This document shows positions 25,145-35,375 of a stretch of 64,000 nucleotides of DNA, piece by piece (positions within the stretch are counted from its first letter, which is position 1; every line of letters begins with the position of its first letter). The notes beneath the pieces are model-generated. The model was not told the origin of the DNA, did no database searches, and saw only the letters and a program-made list of their open reading frames with translations. Position numbers and translations under genes: made by a program. This DNA is from Lachnospiraceae bacterium (lineage in GTDB: Bacteria > Bacillota > Clostridia > Lachnospirales > Lachnospiraceae). The DNA lies in the NCBI GenBank assembly GCA_016285575.1, contig JAEEQX010000001.1, positions 20,427-84,426 of the forward strand, read 5' to 3'.

Positions 25145-25172
25145 GAAAGCGACGGCAAAAACCGTCGCTTTC
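25145..25172 (-). terminator. Terminator-like hairpin downstream of ilvE
   Basis: A perfect 11-bp stem GAAAGCGACGG with CCGTCGCTTTC (25172-25162 with 25155-25145) and a six-base loop lies 28 bases after the ilvE stop on the minus strand. The following T run is poor, so it may be a weak terminator or a 3' stabiliser. Confidence 0.65.
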
Positions 25173-25199
25173 AATGAAGATTTATTATCTTTTATATTA

Positions 25200-26228
25200 T
25201 TACTTGATAACCTTAATCCAGCCTTCGGGAGCTTCGATCTCGCATCTCTGGATTCCTGTAAGTGTATCATAGATCTTCTTGGTCCAAGGTCCCATCTCTT
25301 CCATACCTGCAGGGAAGCAGATTTCCTTACCGTGATCGTTGATCTTACCAACGGGTGATACAACTGCAGCTGTACCGCAAAGACCACACTCAGCGAAGTC
25401 CTTAACCTCATCGAATAATACTTCTCTATGCTCAACCTTCATGCCAAGATACTTCTCTGCAACGTAGCAGATACTTCTTCTTGTGATTGAAGGAAGGATT
25501 GAATCTGACTTAGGTGTTACAAGTGTGCCATCCTTTGTGATAAAGATGAAGTTAGCTCCACCTGTCTCCTCAACCTTAGTTCTTGTTTCAGGATCAAGAT
25601 ACATATTCTCTGCAAAACCTTCTCTGTGAGCTACCTGAATAGCATGAAGGCTCATTGCGTAGTTAAGACCGGCCTTGATATGTCCTGTACCGTGAGGTGC
25701 GGCTCTATCGAAGTCTGATACCTTAATAGTGATGGGCTTAGCGCCACCCTTGAAGTAAGGTCCTACAGGTGTAACAAGAATTCTGAATTCATACTCATCT
25801 GCGGGCTTAACACCGATAACAGGGTTGCTACCGAACATATAAGGTCTTAAGTAAAGGCTTGCACCTGTTCCGTAAGGAGGTACGAAGTCCTTGTTAGCTG
25901 CGATTACTTTTTCACAAGCTTCTACGAATTTATCCTTGGGGAAAGGAGGCATCTCAAGACGAAGAGCTGAATCATACATTCTCTCTGCGTTCATATCAGG
26001 TCTGAAGCATACGATGTTGCCATCCTTAGTATAATATGCCTTTAAGCCTTCAAAACATGACTGTGAATACTGGAACACGCACGCACACTCGTTAAGGACA
26101 ATGTTAGCGTCGGTAATTAGCTCACCGTCATCCCACTTGCCATCTTTAAACTTGGATACATAGCGGTATGCACACTCTACATATCCGAAACCGAGTTCTT
26201 CCCATTTGATTGTTTTAGGATCTGTCAT
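25200..26228 (-). CDS. ilvE: Branched-chain amino acid aminotransferase
   Basis: A 342-residue fold-type IV PLP enzyme that interconverts Leu, Ile and Val with their 2-oxo acids using glutamate. Recognisable blocks: VFQYSQSCFEGLKAY near residue 50, RPDMNAERMYDSALRL, the PLP-lysine region HIKAGLNYAMSL near residue 160, and ETGGANFIFI with the conserved glutamate. The length (about 340) matches the class II (ilvE long) BCAT group. It has a good ribosome binding site (AAAGGAG). Flanking genes are unrelated, so it is likely transcribed alone. No attenuator is apparent upstream. Confidence 0.95.
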   Translation of the reverse strand: MTDPKTIKWEELGFGYVECAYRYVSKFKDGKWDDGELITDANIVLNECACVFQYSQSCFEGLKAYYTKDGNIVCFRPDMNAERMYDSALRLEMPPFPKDKFVEACEKVIAANKDFVPPYGTGASLYLRPYMFGSNPVIGVKPADEYEFRILVTPVGPYFKGGAKPITIKVSDFDRAAPHGTGHIKAGLNYAMSLHAIQVAHREGFAENMYLDPETRTKVEETGGANFIFITKDGTLVTPKSDSILPSITRRSICYVAEKYLGMKVEHREVLFDEVKDFAECGLCGTAAVVSPVGKINDHGKEICFPAGMEEMGPWTKKIYDTLTGIQRCEIEAPEGWIKVIK

Positions 26229-26369
26229 TTCCGAAAACTCCTTTCAACTTCTATATATTTTTATAAAATTTCTCACAATTATATACCCCTATCATTTAAA
26301 TGTAAACACAATATTTTCTAGAGATATATCAATATAAACAGTATTTATTCCGTCTGAAGTTATTAATGC

Positions 26370-27728
26370 TTACTCTTCGTCTTTCTTATCTTTCTTGGCA
26401 CGAGTCTCTTCAGCATCAATCAATGCTTTCATAGCATCATAGACTTCCTTGGTAGCAAGGAATCCTGCACCAAAGCCCTTAGCTGAATTGATAGCACAGT
26501 CAAACTTATCAATGAAGTTATCAAGTGTCTGGATGAATCCACCGAAGCTCTTATCGTAGTTCATGAACATACGCTTAGCATCTGTATATAAGAACATAAC
26601 GTTTCTGCCGCCATCAGGTCCTACCATAATCGGGAACTGAACCTTGCTCTCCATAGCATCTCCCTCAACTCTGGTAGGTGCCTCATTGGGATCAACAGGC
26701 TTACCCGGAATCAGGAATCTGGCCTTAACAAGCGCATATGAGAAGAATCTGAAGTAAAGCTGAGCAATCATCTTTTCATCATCTGTCTCTGCCTGGCCAA
26801 TCTGTGATCTTAAAAGCATCCATCTAACTAACTCAGGGTTAGTAACAACATTGGCATTTTCCTTAAGTTCGGGATTATAAGGATTCTTAAAGAATAATTC
26901 AGCACTGATGCCGACTATTTCATAGTTAACCCTGACACCCAAAGCACCGTTTAAGTATAATGCATCTGTTAAGAATCTCTTGATGCCTTCGCCATCTTCA
27001 CCGTTTTCTACTTTAACTATCTCGAACTTATCCTCGGGATAACTATCGCCATACTTCTTGTAAGGCTTGGTAAAGATATGTATCTCAGGCGGTGAGAAAA
27101 TATACTCACCGTTTCTGTTAGAAGTCTTAGAAAACATATGAGGCTCATTGGTTAGCTTGCTCTTGATGTAATAGATTTCATCTGCGGCAAGAACCTTTTT
27201 AGCCATTGCACCTGCAACTACGGCTATCTTACGTCTGAAATCCTTGATCTTATCGTCATTTAAATCTTCGTCTTTTTCATGTACTCTGCAAAAGATTCTC
27301 CATGCTTCGCTGCAGTCTGTAAGACTCATCTTCTTAAGTTCACTGTCATAAATCTCAAGATCTCTCTTGCCTACATATGAACCTGCGATAGCATCAATAT
27401 ATGCCTCTCTTATCTCTTCATCAGTTACATCCTCTGATGAAAAGAATACCGAACCGGGCTTGATGTTTTCTTTTCTACCCTCTCTAACACGAAGTGCTAC
27501 AAAGCAATCTGTTGCAGTCTGCGCATCCTTATGATCGATATCCATGGCAAAGATACTGCTTGTAACTATCTCATCGTCATCATCACCGTAGTTTCTGATA
27601 AAGATAGTATCATTTCTCTCGATGGTACCCTTAACGATACCTATAGTACCTAAATCGCTTGAACCCTCAAAATCGAATACGTCAAGGACGCGGTATATGA
27701 ATTTTCTCTCGTTATTGTTTTCGCTCAT
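26370..27728 (-). CDS. EF-Tu domain 2-like / SseB-like fusion protein
   Basis: A 452-residue soluble acidic protein. The first ~95 residues (KFIYRVLDVFDFEGSSDLGTIGIVKGTIERNDTIFI and later ENIKPGSVF) look like the beta-barrel domain 2 of translation GTPases, but there is no GTPase domain. The middle (residues 110-200) is helical and charged. From about residue 290 LVRWMLLRSQIGQAETDDEKMIAQLYFRFFSY followed by ARFLIPG and FPIMVGPDGGRNVMFLYTDAKRMF resembles the SseB (enhanced serine sensitivity) domain, ending with a Lys/Glu tail. The role is unknown. It is encoded 20 bases after uraA in the same direction. Confidence 0.78.
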   Translation of the reverse strand: MSENNNERKFIYRVLDVFDFEGSSDLGTIGIVKGTIERNDTIFIRNYGDDDDEIVTSSIFAMDIDHKDAQTATDCFVALRVREGRKENIKPGSVFFSSEDVTDEEIREAYIDAIAGSYVGKRDLEIYDSELKKMSLTDCSEAWRIFCRVHEKDEDLNDDKIKDFRRKIAVVAGAMAKKVLAADEIYYIKSKLTNEPHMFSKTSNRNGEYIFSPPEIHIFTKPYKKYGDSYPEDKFEIVKVENGEDGEGIKRFLTDALYLNGALGVRVNYEIVGISAELFFKNPYNPELKENANVVTNPELVRWMLLRSQIGQAETDDEKMIAQLYFRFFSYALVKARFLIPGKPVDPNEAPTRVEGDAMESKVQFPIMVGPDGGRNVMFLYTDAKRMFMNYDKSFGGFIQTLDNFIDKFDCAINSAKGFGAGFLATKEVYDAMKALIDAEETRAKKDKKDEE

Positions 27729-27747
27729 TTCAACCTCTTAAAAAGGA

Positions 27748-29130
27748 TTATTCGCCATCCTTTTTACTCTTTCCTTTTAATACTATATTGGTAATGATAC
27801 CTAAAATAAGTGCACATGCAACTTCTGTGATTTCAACTGAACCGAAGTGAAGTGCTAATCCACCGATACCTGCTATCAAGATAACTGATACAGTGAAAAG
27901 ATTCTTATTATCTTCAAGGTCAACACCCTGAATCATCTTAAGACCACTTACAGCGATGAATCCGTAAAGCGCTACGCACACACCACCCATTACGCAGTTA
28001 GGAATTGTTGCAAGGAATGTAACAAAAGGTGCACAGAATGATGCAACGATTGCAAGTACTGCTGTAGTAAGAATTGTGATGATTGAAGCATTGCCTGAAA
28101 TAGCAACACAACCAACTGACTCACCGTATGTTGTGTTAGGACATCCACCGAAGAATGCACCTACCATTGAACCAACACCATCTCCAAGAAGTGTGTTGTG
28201 AAGTCCGGGATCCTTAAGTAAGTCTTTTTCAATAATGGATGATAAGTTCTTGTGGTCTGCGATATGCTCTGCAAATACAACAAATGCTACAGGAACATAT
28301 GCTACAAGGATTGTAATGATGTATCCACCCATGGAACCAACATCACCATATTCAAATGCTTCACCAAAGAATGCCTTGATAAATGTGAAATCAGGATACC
28401 ACTGCATATTGGAGAATGCGCTGAAATCAATAATCTTTAATGCTGTTATATCATATGCACCACCAATAACTGTAAACACCGCTGCAAGCACATAACCTGC
28501 ACAGATACCGATGATAAAAGGAATCATCTTCATCATCTTCTTACCATATACTGAGCAAGCCATTGTAACAAAGAGTGTCACAAGTCCGCAGATAATACAT
28601 AAATAAGGAGAAGCAGTAGAGATGAAATTATTTTCTTCATCTACATATCCTACTTTACCTACGAACAAGTCTCCTACTGCATTGCCTGCGAGTGATAATC
28701 CAATGATTGCAACCGTAGGTCCGATAATAACTGCAGGCATCAACTTGTTAATCCAGTTAACTCCAGCGATTTTAACTATTAATGAAAGAACTACATACAC
28801 AAGTCCTGCGAATGCTGCACCAAGGATTAAACCGAAGTATCCGAGTGACATTGATACGCCACCTGCGAATGCTGCCATCATCGATCCTAAAAATGCAAAT
28901 GAAGAACCTAAGAATACGGGGCTCTTAAATCTAGTGAATAAAAGATATACCAGAGTACCTACACCGGCTCCAAAAAGTGCAGCTGAAGCTGACATACTAG
29001 TTCCCATCTTACTGTTGATTATTGCAGGTACTGCAATGGTAGCTGCCAATATAGCAAGCAACTGCTGAAGTGCGAAGATAAGTACCTGTCCAAATTTAGG
29101 TTTGTCGGTAACCTGATACGTTAATTTCAT
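27748..29130 (-). CDS. uraA: Uracil/xanthine permease (NCS2 family, UraA-like)
   Basis: A 460-residue transporter with about 14 hydrophobic segments. UraA motifs: QQLLAILAATIAVPAII at the N-terminus, FAEHIADHKNLS with the conserved Glu-His substrate site near residue 290, and GGCPNTTYGESVG near residue 327, where glutamates contact uracil. It would bring uracil in with protons. Full length; start with CGGAGGA upstream. It follows secA by 21 bases, so the two may be co-transcribed even though they are functionally unrelated. Confidence 0.93.
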   Translation of the reverse strand: MKLTYQVTDKPKFGQVLIFALQQLLAILAATIAVPAIINSKMGTSMSASAALFGAGVGTLVYLLFTRFKSPVFLGSSFAFLGSMMAAFAGGVSMSLGYFGLILGAAFAGLVYVVLSLIVKIAGVNWINKLMPAVIIGPTVAIIGLSLAGNAVGDLFVGKVGYVDEENNFISTASPYLCIICGLVTLFVTMACSVYGKKMMKMIPFIIGICAGYVLAAVFTVIGGAYDITALKIIDFSAFSNMQWYPDFTFIKAFFGEAFEYGDVGSMGGYIITILVAYVPVAFVVFAEHIADHKNLSSIIEKDLLKDPGLHNTLLGDGVGSMVGAFFGGCPNTTYGESVGCVAISGNASIITILTTAVLAIVASFCAPFVTFLATIPNCVMGGVCVALYGFIAVSGLKMIQGVDLEDNKNLFTVSVILIAGIGGLALHFGSVEITEVACALILGIITNIVLKGKSKKDGE

Positions 29131-29151
29131 GATCTTAGTCCTCCGTGAATT

Positions 29152-31722
29152 TTATAAGTTTCTGCCACAACAGTTTTTATACTTTTTACCGGATCCGCAA
29201 GGGCAAGGGGAGTTAGGATATATCTTTTCTTCCGCTCTCTTCTTGGGTCCCTTAACAACTGTATCGTCTTTATTGGTACCTGTAACCTGAGCAACCTGCT
29301 CACGCTCGATCTTCTTTTCTACTACAACATGCATCATCATGAATACTGTCTGTTCCTTGATGGCTTCTGTCATAGCATCGAACATATCGAAACCGATCAT
29401 ACGGTACTCAACCTTAGGATCCTTCTGTGCATATGCAACCATACCGATACCCTGCTTTAACTGCTCCATATCATCGATATGATTCATCCACTTCTGGTCG
29501 ATTGCTTTAAGAAGTACTATACGCTCTGTCTCACGGGCAGCCTCTGCACTCGGGAACTGAGCTTCTTTTTCTTCATATAATTTAACTGCTTCTTCCTTGA
29601 GCATCTGCTTAAGTGAGTTCTTCTTAAGTCCCTGAACCTTTTCCTTGGTAACGGGCTCAAGAGGCACTACTGACTTAAGCGCCATATTGAGTTCCGCAAG
29701 ATCCCACTCATCACTTGACTGGTCTTCGGATATTGAAACATCTACTGCATTCTCAACTACATCGGTAACCCACTTGTAGATGGTATCTCTCATGGAGTCA
29801 CCGTTAAGTACACGGTTTCTCTCTGCATATATAATCTCTCTCTGGTCATTGTTAACCTGGTCGTATTCAAGGAGGTTCTTTCTGATACCGAAGTTGTTGT
29901 TCTCTATCTTCTTTTGAGCACTCTCAACCGCACGGGATAACATCTTGTGAGATATCTCCTGATCCTCGGGAACACCGAGTGAGTTAAATATCGCCATCAA
30001 TCTGTCTGATGCGAAGAGTCTCATTAAATCATCTTCAAGTGAAATGAAGAACTTGGATGAACCGGGGTCACCCTGACGTCCTGAACGACCTCTCAACTGG
30101 TTATCAATACGTCTGGACTCATGACGCTCTGTACCGATAATTCTAAGACCGCCAAGCTCAGGTACACCTTCACCAAGCTTAATATCTGTACCACGACCTG
30201 CCATGTTGGTTGCGATTGTTACAGCACCCTTCTGGCCTGCATCTGCAACTATCTGAGCTTCCATTTCATGGAACTTGGCATTCAATACCTTGTGAGGAAT
30301 ACCCTTTCTCTGAAGTCTTCTGGAAAGTTCCTCAGAAGCCTCGATGGTAATTGTACCAACGAGCACGGGCTGTCCTTTCTTATGGCATTCTTCAACTTCT
30401 CTGCAGATAGCTGAAAGCTTACCATTTTTAGTCTTGTATACCGCATCATCTTCATCAACTCTGATGACGGGCTTATTGGTAGGAATCTCAATAACATCCA
30501 TTCCGTAGATCTCTCTGAATTCCTTCTCTTCTGTAAGGGCTGTACCGGTCATACCGGCTTTCTTATGGAACTTATTAAAGAAGTTCTGGAATGTAATTGT
30601 AGCAAGAGTCTTGGACTCTCTCTTAACCTTAACATGCTCCTTAGCTTCAATAGCCTGATGAAGACCATCAGAGTATCTACGTCCGGGCATAAGACGTCCG
30701 GTGAAGCTGTCTACGATAACGATCTCATCATCCTTAACAACGTAATCCTGATCTCTAAACATGAGGTTATGAGCACGAAGTGCGAGGATTACATTGTGCT
30801 GAATCTCGATATTCTCAGGATCAGCTAAGTTTTCTATCTTGAAGAACTGCTCAACCTTAGAAACACCTTCTGCTGTAAGATTAACAGCCTTATCTTTTTC
30901 ATTAACGATAAAATCTCCGGTCTCTTCCTGCTCTACACCGATGATTATGTCCAACTTGGACTGTTCTTCGAGATCGGCACCTCTCTTTAACTGTCTTGCA
31001 AGGTAGTCACATGCTTCATATAACTTGGTGGACTTACCGGACTGTCCTGAAATGATAAGAGGTGTTCTTGCCTCATCGATAAGTACGGAGTCGGCCTCAT
31101 CGATGATAGCGAAGTTTAATTCTCTAAGAACCAACTGTTCCTTATATACAACCATGTTGTCACGAAGATAATCGAAACCGATTTCATTGTTCGTAACATA
31201 TGTGATATCGCATTTATACTGCTCACGTCTCTCATCGTTATTCATGCTGTTTAAAACAACACCTACTGTAAGACCAAGGAAACGATGAACCTGTCCCATA
31301 AGCTCAGCATCACGCTTAGCAAGGTAGTCGTTAACTGTTACGACATTAACGCCCTTGCCCTCAAGTGCATTAAGATATGAGGGAAGTGTAGCAACGAGTG
31401 TTTTACCTTCACCTGTACGCATCTCGGCAACACGGCCCTGGTGAAGAATGATACCACCGATAAGCTGTACTCTGTAAGGCTCGAGTCCTATTGAACGCCA
31501 TGCAGCTTCTCTAACGAGTGCGAATGCTTCTACGAGAATATCATCAAGTGTCTCGCCCTCCTGAAGTCTCTTTTTGAACTCTTCAGTCTTGGCACGCATC
31601 TCGTCGTCAGTCATCTCTTTCATCTTAGGTCTGAGAGCTTCGATAGCATCTACTTTACTGTTTATTCTTTTTATTTCTCTCTGGGAATGTGTTCCAAAGA
31701 TTTTATCTGTTATTGCAGCCAT
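29152..31722 (-). CDS. secA: Preprotein translocase ATPase SecA
   Basis: An 856-residue motor that drives preproteins through SecYEG. It has the Walker A region [12 protein letters not shown], the DEAD-type Walker [22 protein letters not shown], the second nucleotide fold with [13 protein letters not shown] and [10 protein letters not shown], the helical scaffold, and a C-terminal SEC-C zinc motif [15 protein letters not shown] that binds SecB or ribosomes. Length normal for Firmicute SecA1. The ATG at 31722 lacks a very strong Shine-Dalgarno (GAGGAAAAT). No secA2 is seen here. Confidence 0.98.
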   Translation of the reverse strand: MAAITDKIFGTHSQREIKRINSKVDAIEALRPKMKEMTDDEMRAKTEEFKKRLQEGETLDDILVEAFALVREAAWRSIGLEPYRVQLIGGIILHQGRVAEMRTGEGKTLVATLPSYLNALEGKGVNVVTVNDYLAKRDAELMGQVHRFLGLTVGVVLNSMNNDERREQYKCDITYVTNNEIGFDYLRDNMVVYKEQLVLRELNFAIIDEADSVLIDEARTPLIISGQSGKSTKLYEACDYLARQLKRGADLEEQSKLDIIIGVEQEETGDFIVNEKDKAVNLTAEGVSKVEQFFKIENLADPENIEIQHNVILALRAHNLMFRDQDYVVKDDEIVIVDSFTGRLMPGRRYSDGLHQAIEAKEHVKVKRESKTLATITFQNFFNKFHKKAGMTGTALTEEKEFREIYGMDVIEIPTNKPVIRVDEDDAVYKTKNGKLSAICREVEECHKKGQPVLVGTITIEASEELSRRLQRKGIPHKVLNAKFHEMEAQIVADAGQKGAVTIATNMAGRGTDIKLGEGVPELGGLRIIGTERHESRRIDNQLRGRSGRQGDPGSSKFFISLEDDLMRLFASDRLMAIFNSLGVPEDQEISHKMLSRAVESAQKKIENNNFGIRKNLLEYDQVNNDQREIIYAERNRVLNGDSMRDTIYKWVTDVVENAVDVSISEDQSSDEWDLAELNMALKSVVPLEPVTKEKVQGLKKNSLKQMLKEEAVKLYEEKEAQFPSAEAARETERIVLLKAIDQKWMNHIDDMEQLKQGIGMVAYAQKDPKVEYRMIGFDMFDAMTEAIKEQTVFMMMHVVVEKKIEREQVAQVTGTNKDDTVVKGPKKRAEEKIYPNSPCPCGSGKKYKNCCGRNL

Positions 31723-31831
31723 AATTTTCCTCTTATAAAAATACTCAAAACTCCTTACATTTTCTCATAAATGCATCCCACTTTCAAGTATTTTCACCAA
31801 TTGACCATAAAAGTGGACGAAAAAGGCACAA

Positions 31832-31873
31832 AACAAAAAGAAAACGGCATAAGTACGAGACTTTTGCCGTTTT
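31832..31873 (-). terminator. Intrinsic terminator after the DUF5684-like pair
   Basis: Stem AAAACGGCA with TGCCGTTTT (31873-31865 with 31849-31841), an inner AAGT/ACTT extension and a T-rich tail on the minus strand, 23 bases past the stop of the small membrane protein gene. It separates that unit from secA. Confidence 0.88.
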
Positions 31874-31895
31874 CAAATAAGTATTTTTGTCTAAA

Positions 31896-32297
31896 TTAGA
31901 ACTTCAAACTAGGATCATACTCTGATTTTCCGAATGCAAGCATTGGCCAGCCGATAATAGGTAAGAAAATCAATAAAAGGATTGTTCCAACACCCTTACC
32001 GAAGCTCTTGGCTATTCCGATGTAAGTAATAATTGCTGACACAGGTGATGTTGCAGCTATTAAGAAAAGAATGAACCATAAAACGTTATTATTGCAAGAA
32101 ATCTTTACCAATACCCAAACGTTGTAAAAAGGTATAAGTGCTGCCCATCCGGGTTCTCCTGCCTTAACAAATATCTTCCACTCACAAATGAGGAAGAATA
32201 TTACTACTGCAAAAATGAAAGCCATATAGACTACCCAAAAAACTCCAAATCCGGCTGCAAATAATCCGGCAATTACTTCATCACTACTACTACTCAT
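31896..32297 (-). CDS. Small DUF5684-like membrane protein (copy 2)
   Basis: A 133-residue protein with three or four hydrophobic helices. The pattern KIFVKAGEPGWAALIPFYNVWVLVKI, then a mid-membrane helix, then AKSFGKGVGTILLLIFLPIIGWPMLAFG and a DPSLKF tail recurs in many Clostridia as DUF5684. Function unknown. It is the second of two tandem paralogues, 26 bases after the first, and clearly arose by duplication. The gene has AGGAGG upstream and is followed by a terminator. Confidence 0.85.
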   Translation of the reverse strand: MSSSSDEVIAGLFAAGFGVFWVVYMAFIFAVVIFFLICEWKIFVKAGEPGWAALIPFYNVWVLVKISCNNNVLWFILFLIAATSPVSAIITYIGIAKSFGKGVGTILLLIFLPIIGWPMLAFGKSEYDPSLKF

Positions 32298-32322
32298 TGT
32301 TTAATTCCTCCTAAATAAATTA

Positions 32323-32727
32323 TTAATATTCACCAAATCGTAAATCCGGATCCCACTCTGCATCGCCAAATGCAAGCATCGGAAGTCCTATAAAAGGGAA
32401 GAAAATTAATAAAAGTATTGTTCCTACTCCCTTACCAAAAGACTTGGCCAATCCGATTAGTGAAACTGTTACCGCTACAAAGTTGACGAATGGAATAAAC
32501 ATAAGAATGAACCATAATACAGTATTCTTACATGATATTTTCATTAATACCCACCATCCGTAAAAAGGTATAAGACATGCCCATCCGGGTTCTCCTGCCT
32601 TAACGAATACCTTCCATAATGCAATAACCATAAGTACAAGCACTATCGTGTAGATTACCCAAAATACGAGTTGGAATAAACCCATTGCCGAACCAAAGAT
32701 TATTTCCGCCATAGCGTCATTACTCAT
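32323..32727 (-). CDS. Small DUF5684-like membrane protein (copy 1)
   Basis: A 134-residue paralogue of the adjacent gene, with the same blocks: KVFVKAGEPGWACLIPFYGWWVLMKI, AKSFGKGVGTILLLIFFPFIGLPMLAFG and an acidic C-terminus (AEWDPDLRFGEY). The two copies share most of the C-terminal two thirds and differ mainly at the N-terminus. No catalytic motif is visible. Strong start (AAGGAGG). The 165-base gap upstream to the thioesterase gene holds nothing I can name. Confidence 0.85.
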   Translation of the reverse strand: MSNDAMAEIIFGSAMGLFQLVFWVIYTIVLVLMVIALWKVFVKAGEPGWACLIPFYGWWVLMKISCKNTVLWFILMFIPFVNFVAVTVSLIGLAKSFGKGVGTILLLIFFPFIGLPMLAFGDAEWDPDLRFGEY

Positions 32728-32892
32728 TATCTTTCCTCCTTATAATCACATTAGTAAATGTTCGCAATCGCTTGTGATATTTGCGATTAATCATTCTAAA
32801 AAGATAATAAACACTTGTTTCTATAAAGAACACCCATATTTATCAAGAATACAAGCTTCTAATTCACTCAATACAGAAAAATAAGACGTAAA

Positions 32893-33303
32893 TTAATTAT
32901 CCATGCTATCTTCAAGAGCCTTGTAAAAATCAGGATACAACTTTTGGATTGATATAAACGATCCCTTGGCATTGAGGAAGCAATGTGATGAACGACCTTT
33001 GCATACTACCTTGTCATCCTGATTCTTCATGACATAATCAATCGAAATCTTGACACTCTTAATATCTGCAATGGATACCTCGATACTAATCTCATCGTCG
33101 AAAGTAGTTGATGCAACGTATTTGCACTCAACTTCCGTGACGGGTGAGATGATTCCATTGTCCTCAAGCTTTTTATAACTCCATCCAATCGAATCCAAAA
33201 AATAAACTCTGGCTTCTTCCATCCATCTGATGTAATTGGAATGATGAGTTACGCCCATCTTGTCTGTCTCGTAATAATGAATTTTGTGTTTATATACTTT
33301 CAT
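32893..33303 (-). CDS. Acyl-CoA thioesterase (YbgC/4HBT hotdog family)
   Basis: A 136-residue single hotdog-fold protein. YYETDKMGVTHHSNYIRWMEEAR near the N-terminus is the 4HBT/YbgC active-site block, with the Asp that activates water. Such enzymes hydrolyse acyl-CoA or aryl-CoA thioesters. It follows paaK and the ior genes in the same direction, so hydrolysis of arylacetyl-CoA (phenylacetyl- or indoleacetyl-CoA) is a reasonable inference. Normal length. Start ATG 33303. Confidence 0.88.
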   Translation of the reverse strand: MKVYKHKIHYYETDKMGVTHHSNYIRWMEEARVYFLDSIGWSYKKLEDNGIISPVTEVECKYVASTTFDDEISIEVSIADIKSVKISIDYVMKNQDDKVVCKGRSSHCFLNAKGSFISIQKLYPDFYKALEDSMDN

Positions 33304-33359
33304 GTAGTCTCCACGATTATTGAATAATGAATTTATGGTATAAATTTTTAATGAATTAC

Positions 33360-34601
33360 TTATTCGTTTCTGTAATCTGTAACTCTCTTGGTCTTCTTCT
33401 CGCTACGAGGAAGTGTTCCGATGGGAACTACTGTTACTCTGGGTGTAGCACCGATGTATGTCTTAAATACGTTTGCAATATCTTTTGCCATGTTCTCGAA
33501 GTTAACCCTTCCTTCACCTTCAACAGTAAGTAAGAATACATCTCTGTTATTGTCATCTTCATGAGCTAAAGTTACGCGATATTCACTGGTTGCACCGTCA
33601 ACTTTTGCAAGCATCTCTTCAACCTGTGCGGGGAACATGTTAACACCATGAATCTTAAACATGTCATCACTTCTACCCTTAATGACGTCGAGTCTGGGAT
33701 ATTTACATCCGCACTTACAAGGCTCGGGAATAATTCTTGACAAGTCATGTGTACGGAAACGAAGAAGAGGCGCACCCTCTTTTACCAATGTTGTAATAAC
33801 AATTTCTCCCTCTTCACCGTCAGGCACGTTCTCACCTGTTACAGGATCAATTATTTCAATATAGAGATAATCATCAAAGCAATGCATTGCTGTTTCACCG
33901 GGGCAGTTAATACCGATTCCGGGACCATAGATTTCTGTAAGTCCGTAAATATCGTAAAGTTCTATTCCAAGACCCTCTCTAATGGTCTGACGCATCTTAT
34001 CACTCCAACGCTCTGAACCGATAACGCCTTTTTTCAAATGTATCTGATCACGAATGCCTCTTTTGTTAATCTCCTCAGAAAGAAGAAGTGCATACGAGGA
34101 TGTCGCACAAAGAACGGTTGACTTAAGGTCAATCATCATCTGAATCTGCTTTTCAGTATTTCCGGGTCCCATGGGTATCGCCATTGCTCCGAGTCTCTCG
34201 CAGCCTGCCTGGAATCCAACACCTGCGGTCCAAAGTCCGTATGCAGGAGTAATATGAATACGGTCTTTTTCTGTTATGCCTGCAAGACGATAGCAACGTT
34301 CAAACATAATTGCCCAGTCTTCAACGTCTTTTTTTGTATAAGGTATAATAACAGGCTTTCCTGTAGTTCCTGAAGAAGAATGAATTCTTACAACTTCTTC
34401 GTCAGGCACAGCCTGAATTCCAAGAGGATATGCATTTCTTAAATCCTGCTTATCCGTAAAAGGAATCTTGTAAAAATCTTCTTCGGACTTAACCTCTGTA
34501 AGACCGATTTCACGATACTTCTTTCCGTAGTAGCTGTCTCCTGCTACCAATCTTTTTACCTGCTTGTCAATGAGTTCAAGTTGTTCTTTGCTGGGTTTCA
34601 T
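33360..34601 (-). CDS. paaK: Phenylacetate-CoA ligase (AMP-forming)
   Basis: A 413-residue adenylate-forming enzyme. The nucleotide motif is SSSGTTGKPVIIPYTKKD, followed by the family-specific LYDIYGLTEIYGPGIG and FRTHDLS, and a C-terminal GRSDDMFKIHGVNMFPAQVEE. PaaK makes phenylacetyl-CoA from phenylacetate, ATP and CoA. Directly downstream of iorAB, it probably works on the aryl-acids/aryl-CoAs made from aromatic amino acids, possibly in the ATP-forming direction as proposed for archaeal counterparts. Full length for the family (about 415-430). Good ribosome binding site (GGAAAGGAACA). Confidence 0.92.
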   Translation of the reverse strand: MKPSKEQLELIDKQVKRLVAGDSYYGKKYREIGLTEVKSEEDFYKIPFTDKQDLRNAYPLGIQAVPDEEVVRIHSSSGTTGKPVIIPYTKKDVEDWAIMFERCYRLAGITEKDRIHITPAYGLWTAGVGFQAGCERLGAMAIPMGPGNTEKQIQMMIDLKSTVLCATSSYALLLSEEINKRGIRDQIHLKKGVIGSERWSDKMRQTIREGLGIELYDIYGLTEIYGPGIGINCPGETAMHCFDDYLYIEIIDPVTGENVPDGEEGEIVITTLVKEGAPLLRFRTHDLSRIIPEPCKCGCKYPRLDVIKGRSDDMFKIHGVNMFPAQVEEMLAKVDGATSEYRVTLAHEDDNNRDVFLLTVEGEGRVNFENMAKDIANVFKTYIGATPRVTVVPIGTLPRSEKKTKRVTDYRNE

Positions 34602-34684
34602 TATTGTTCCTTTCCAACTGTAATTAATTATTTGTTACTTCATTCAGTATACGTTTTTGTTTTTTTAGTTTTTTTCAAATATTT

Positions 34685-35266
34685 TTATACAGAAGCGATT
34701 CCGTGATTGAAAACTTCTTTATTAGTATCAACAAAATCTTTTTTCACTGTGCATTCAATTGCCTGAATCATAGCATCCTTGGAGATATCAAGATATCCTG
34801 CTCCAAGTGCAACTCCAAGAACTGCTACATTAAAAAACTTGGCAGAGCCAAACTTTTCACACAAAGTATTGGAATTAACTACCTTGAGATTGCTTGTCTT
34901 TTTTGACAAAAAATCAAGCATCTCCTGTCCATCGTACTTTTCTCCTGAGAGCGCCTGAGTTACAGGATTGATAGTAACTTCGTTAACTATGACTGCTCCG
35001 TCTTTTTTAAGATAATCGATGTTTCTGGCTGCTTCCGAAGGTTCGAATGCGATGATTAAGTCCGCGCATCCCTTGGGAATAAGTGGTGAATAAACATCAT
35101 CTCCAATTCTTACATGTGATGTAACGGGGCCGCCTCGTTGAGCCATACCGATTGTCTCTGCAGAATGAACCACTTTTTTGTCTTTTGCCGCACCGGCTGC
35201 AAGAAGCTTACTTGCAAGGACTGTACCCTGTCCTCCGACACCGCATAGAAGTATATTATATGACAT
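34685..35266 (-). CDS. iorB: Indolepyruvate ferredoxin oxidoreductase, beta subunit
   Basis: A 193-residue gamma-type domain of 2-oxoacid:ferredoxin oxidoreductases, starting NILLCGVGGQGTVLASKLLAAGA, with AQRGGPVTSHVRIG and a middle FEPSEAARN. With IorA it oxidatively decarboxylates indolepyruvate and other aryl-pyruvates to aryl-acetyl-CoA, reducing ferredoxin. It follows iorA by about 110 bases. Length is standard. Downstream paaK and the thioesterase could process the product. Confidence 0.93.
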   Translation of the reverse strand: MSYNILLCGVGGQGTVLASKLLAAGAAKDKKVVHSAETIGMAQRGGPVTSHVRIGDDVYSPLIPKGCADLIIAFEPSEAARNIDYLKKDGAVIVNEVTINPVTQALSGEKYDGQEMLDFLSKKTSNLKVVNSNTLCEKFGSAKFFNVAVLGVALGAGYLDISKDAMIQAIECTVKKDFVDTNKEVFNHGIASV

Positions 35267-35375
35267 CTTTATATCCGCCTTTCATCTTCTTCTAATATAT
35301 CTAATTTAACTTGAATTATAAGTATTTTAATTAATAGTATTACCTAATCAAAGTCATTATTCTTTACTTTTTTAT

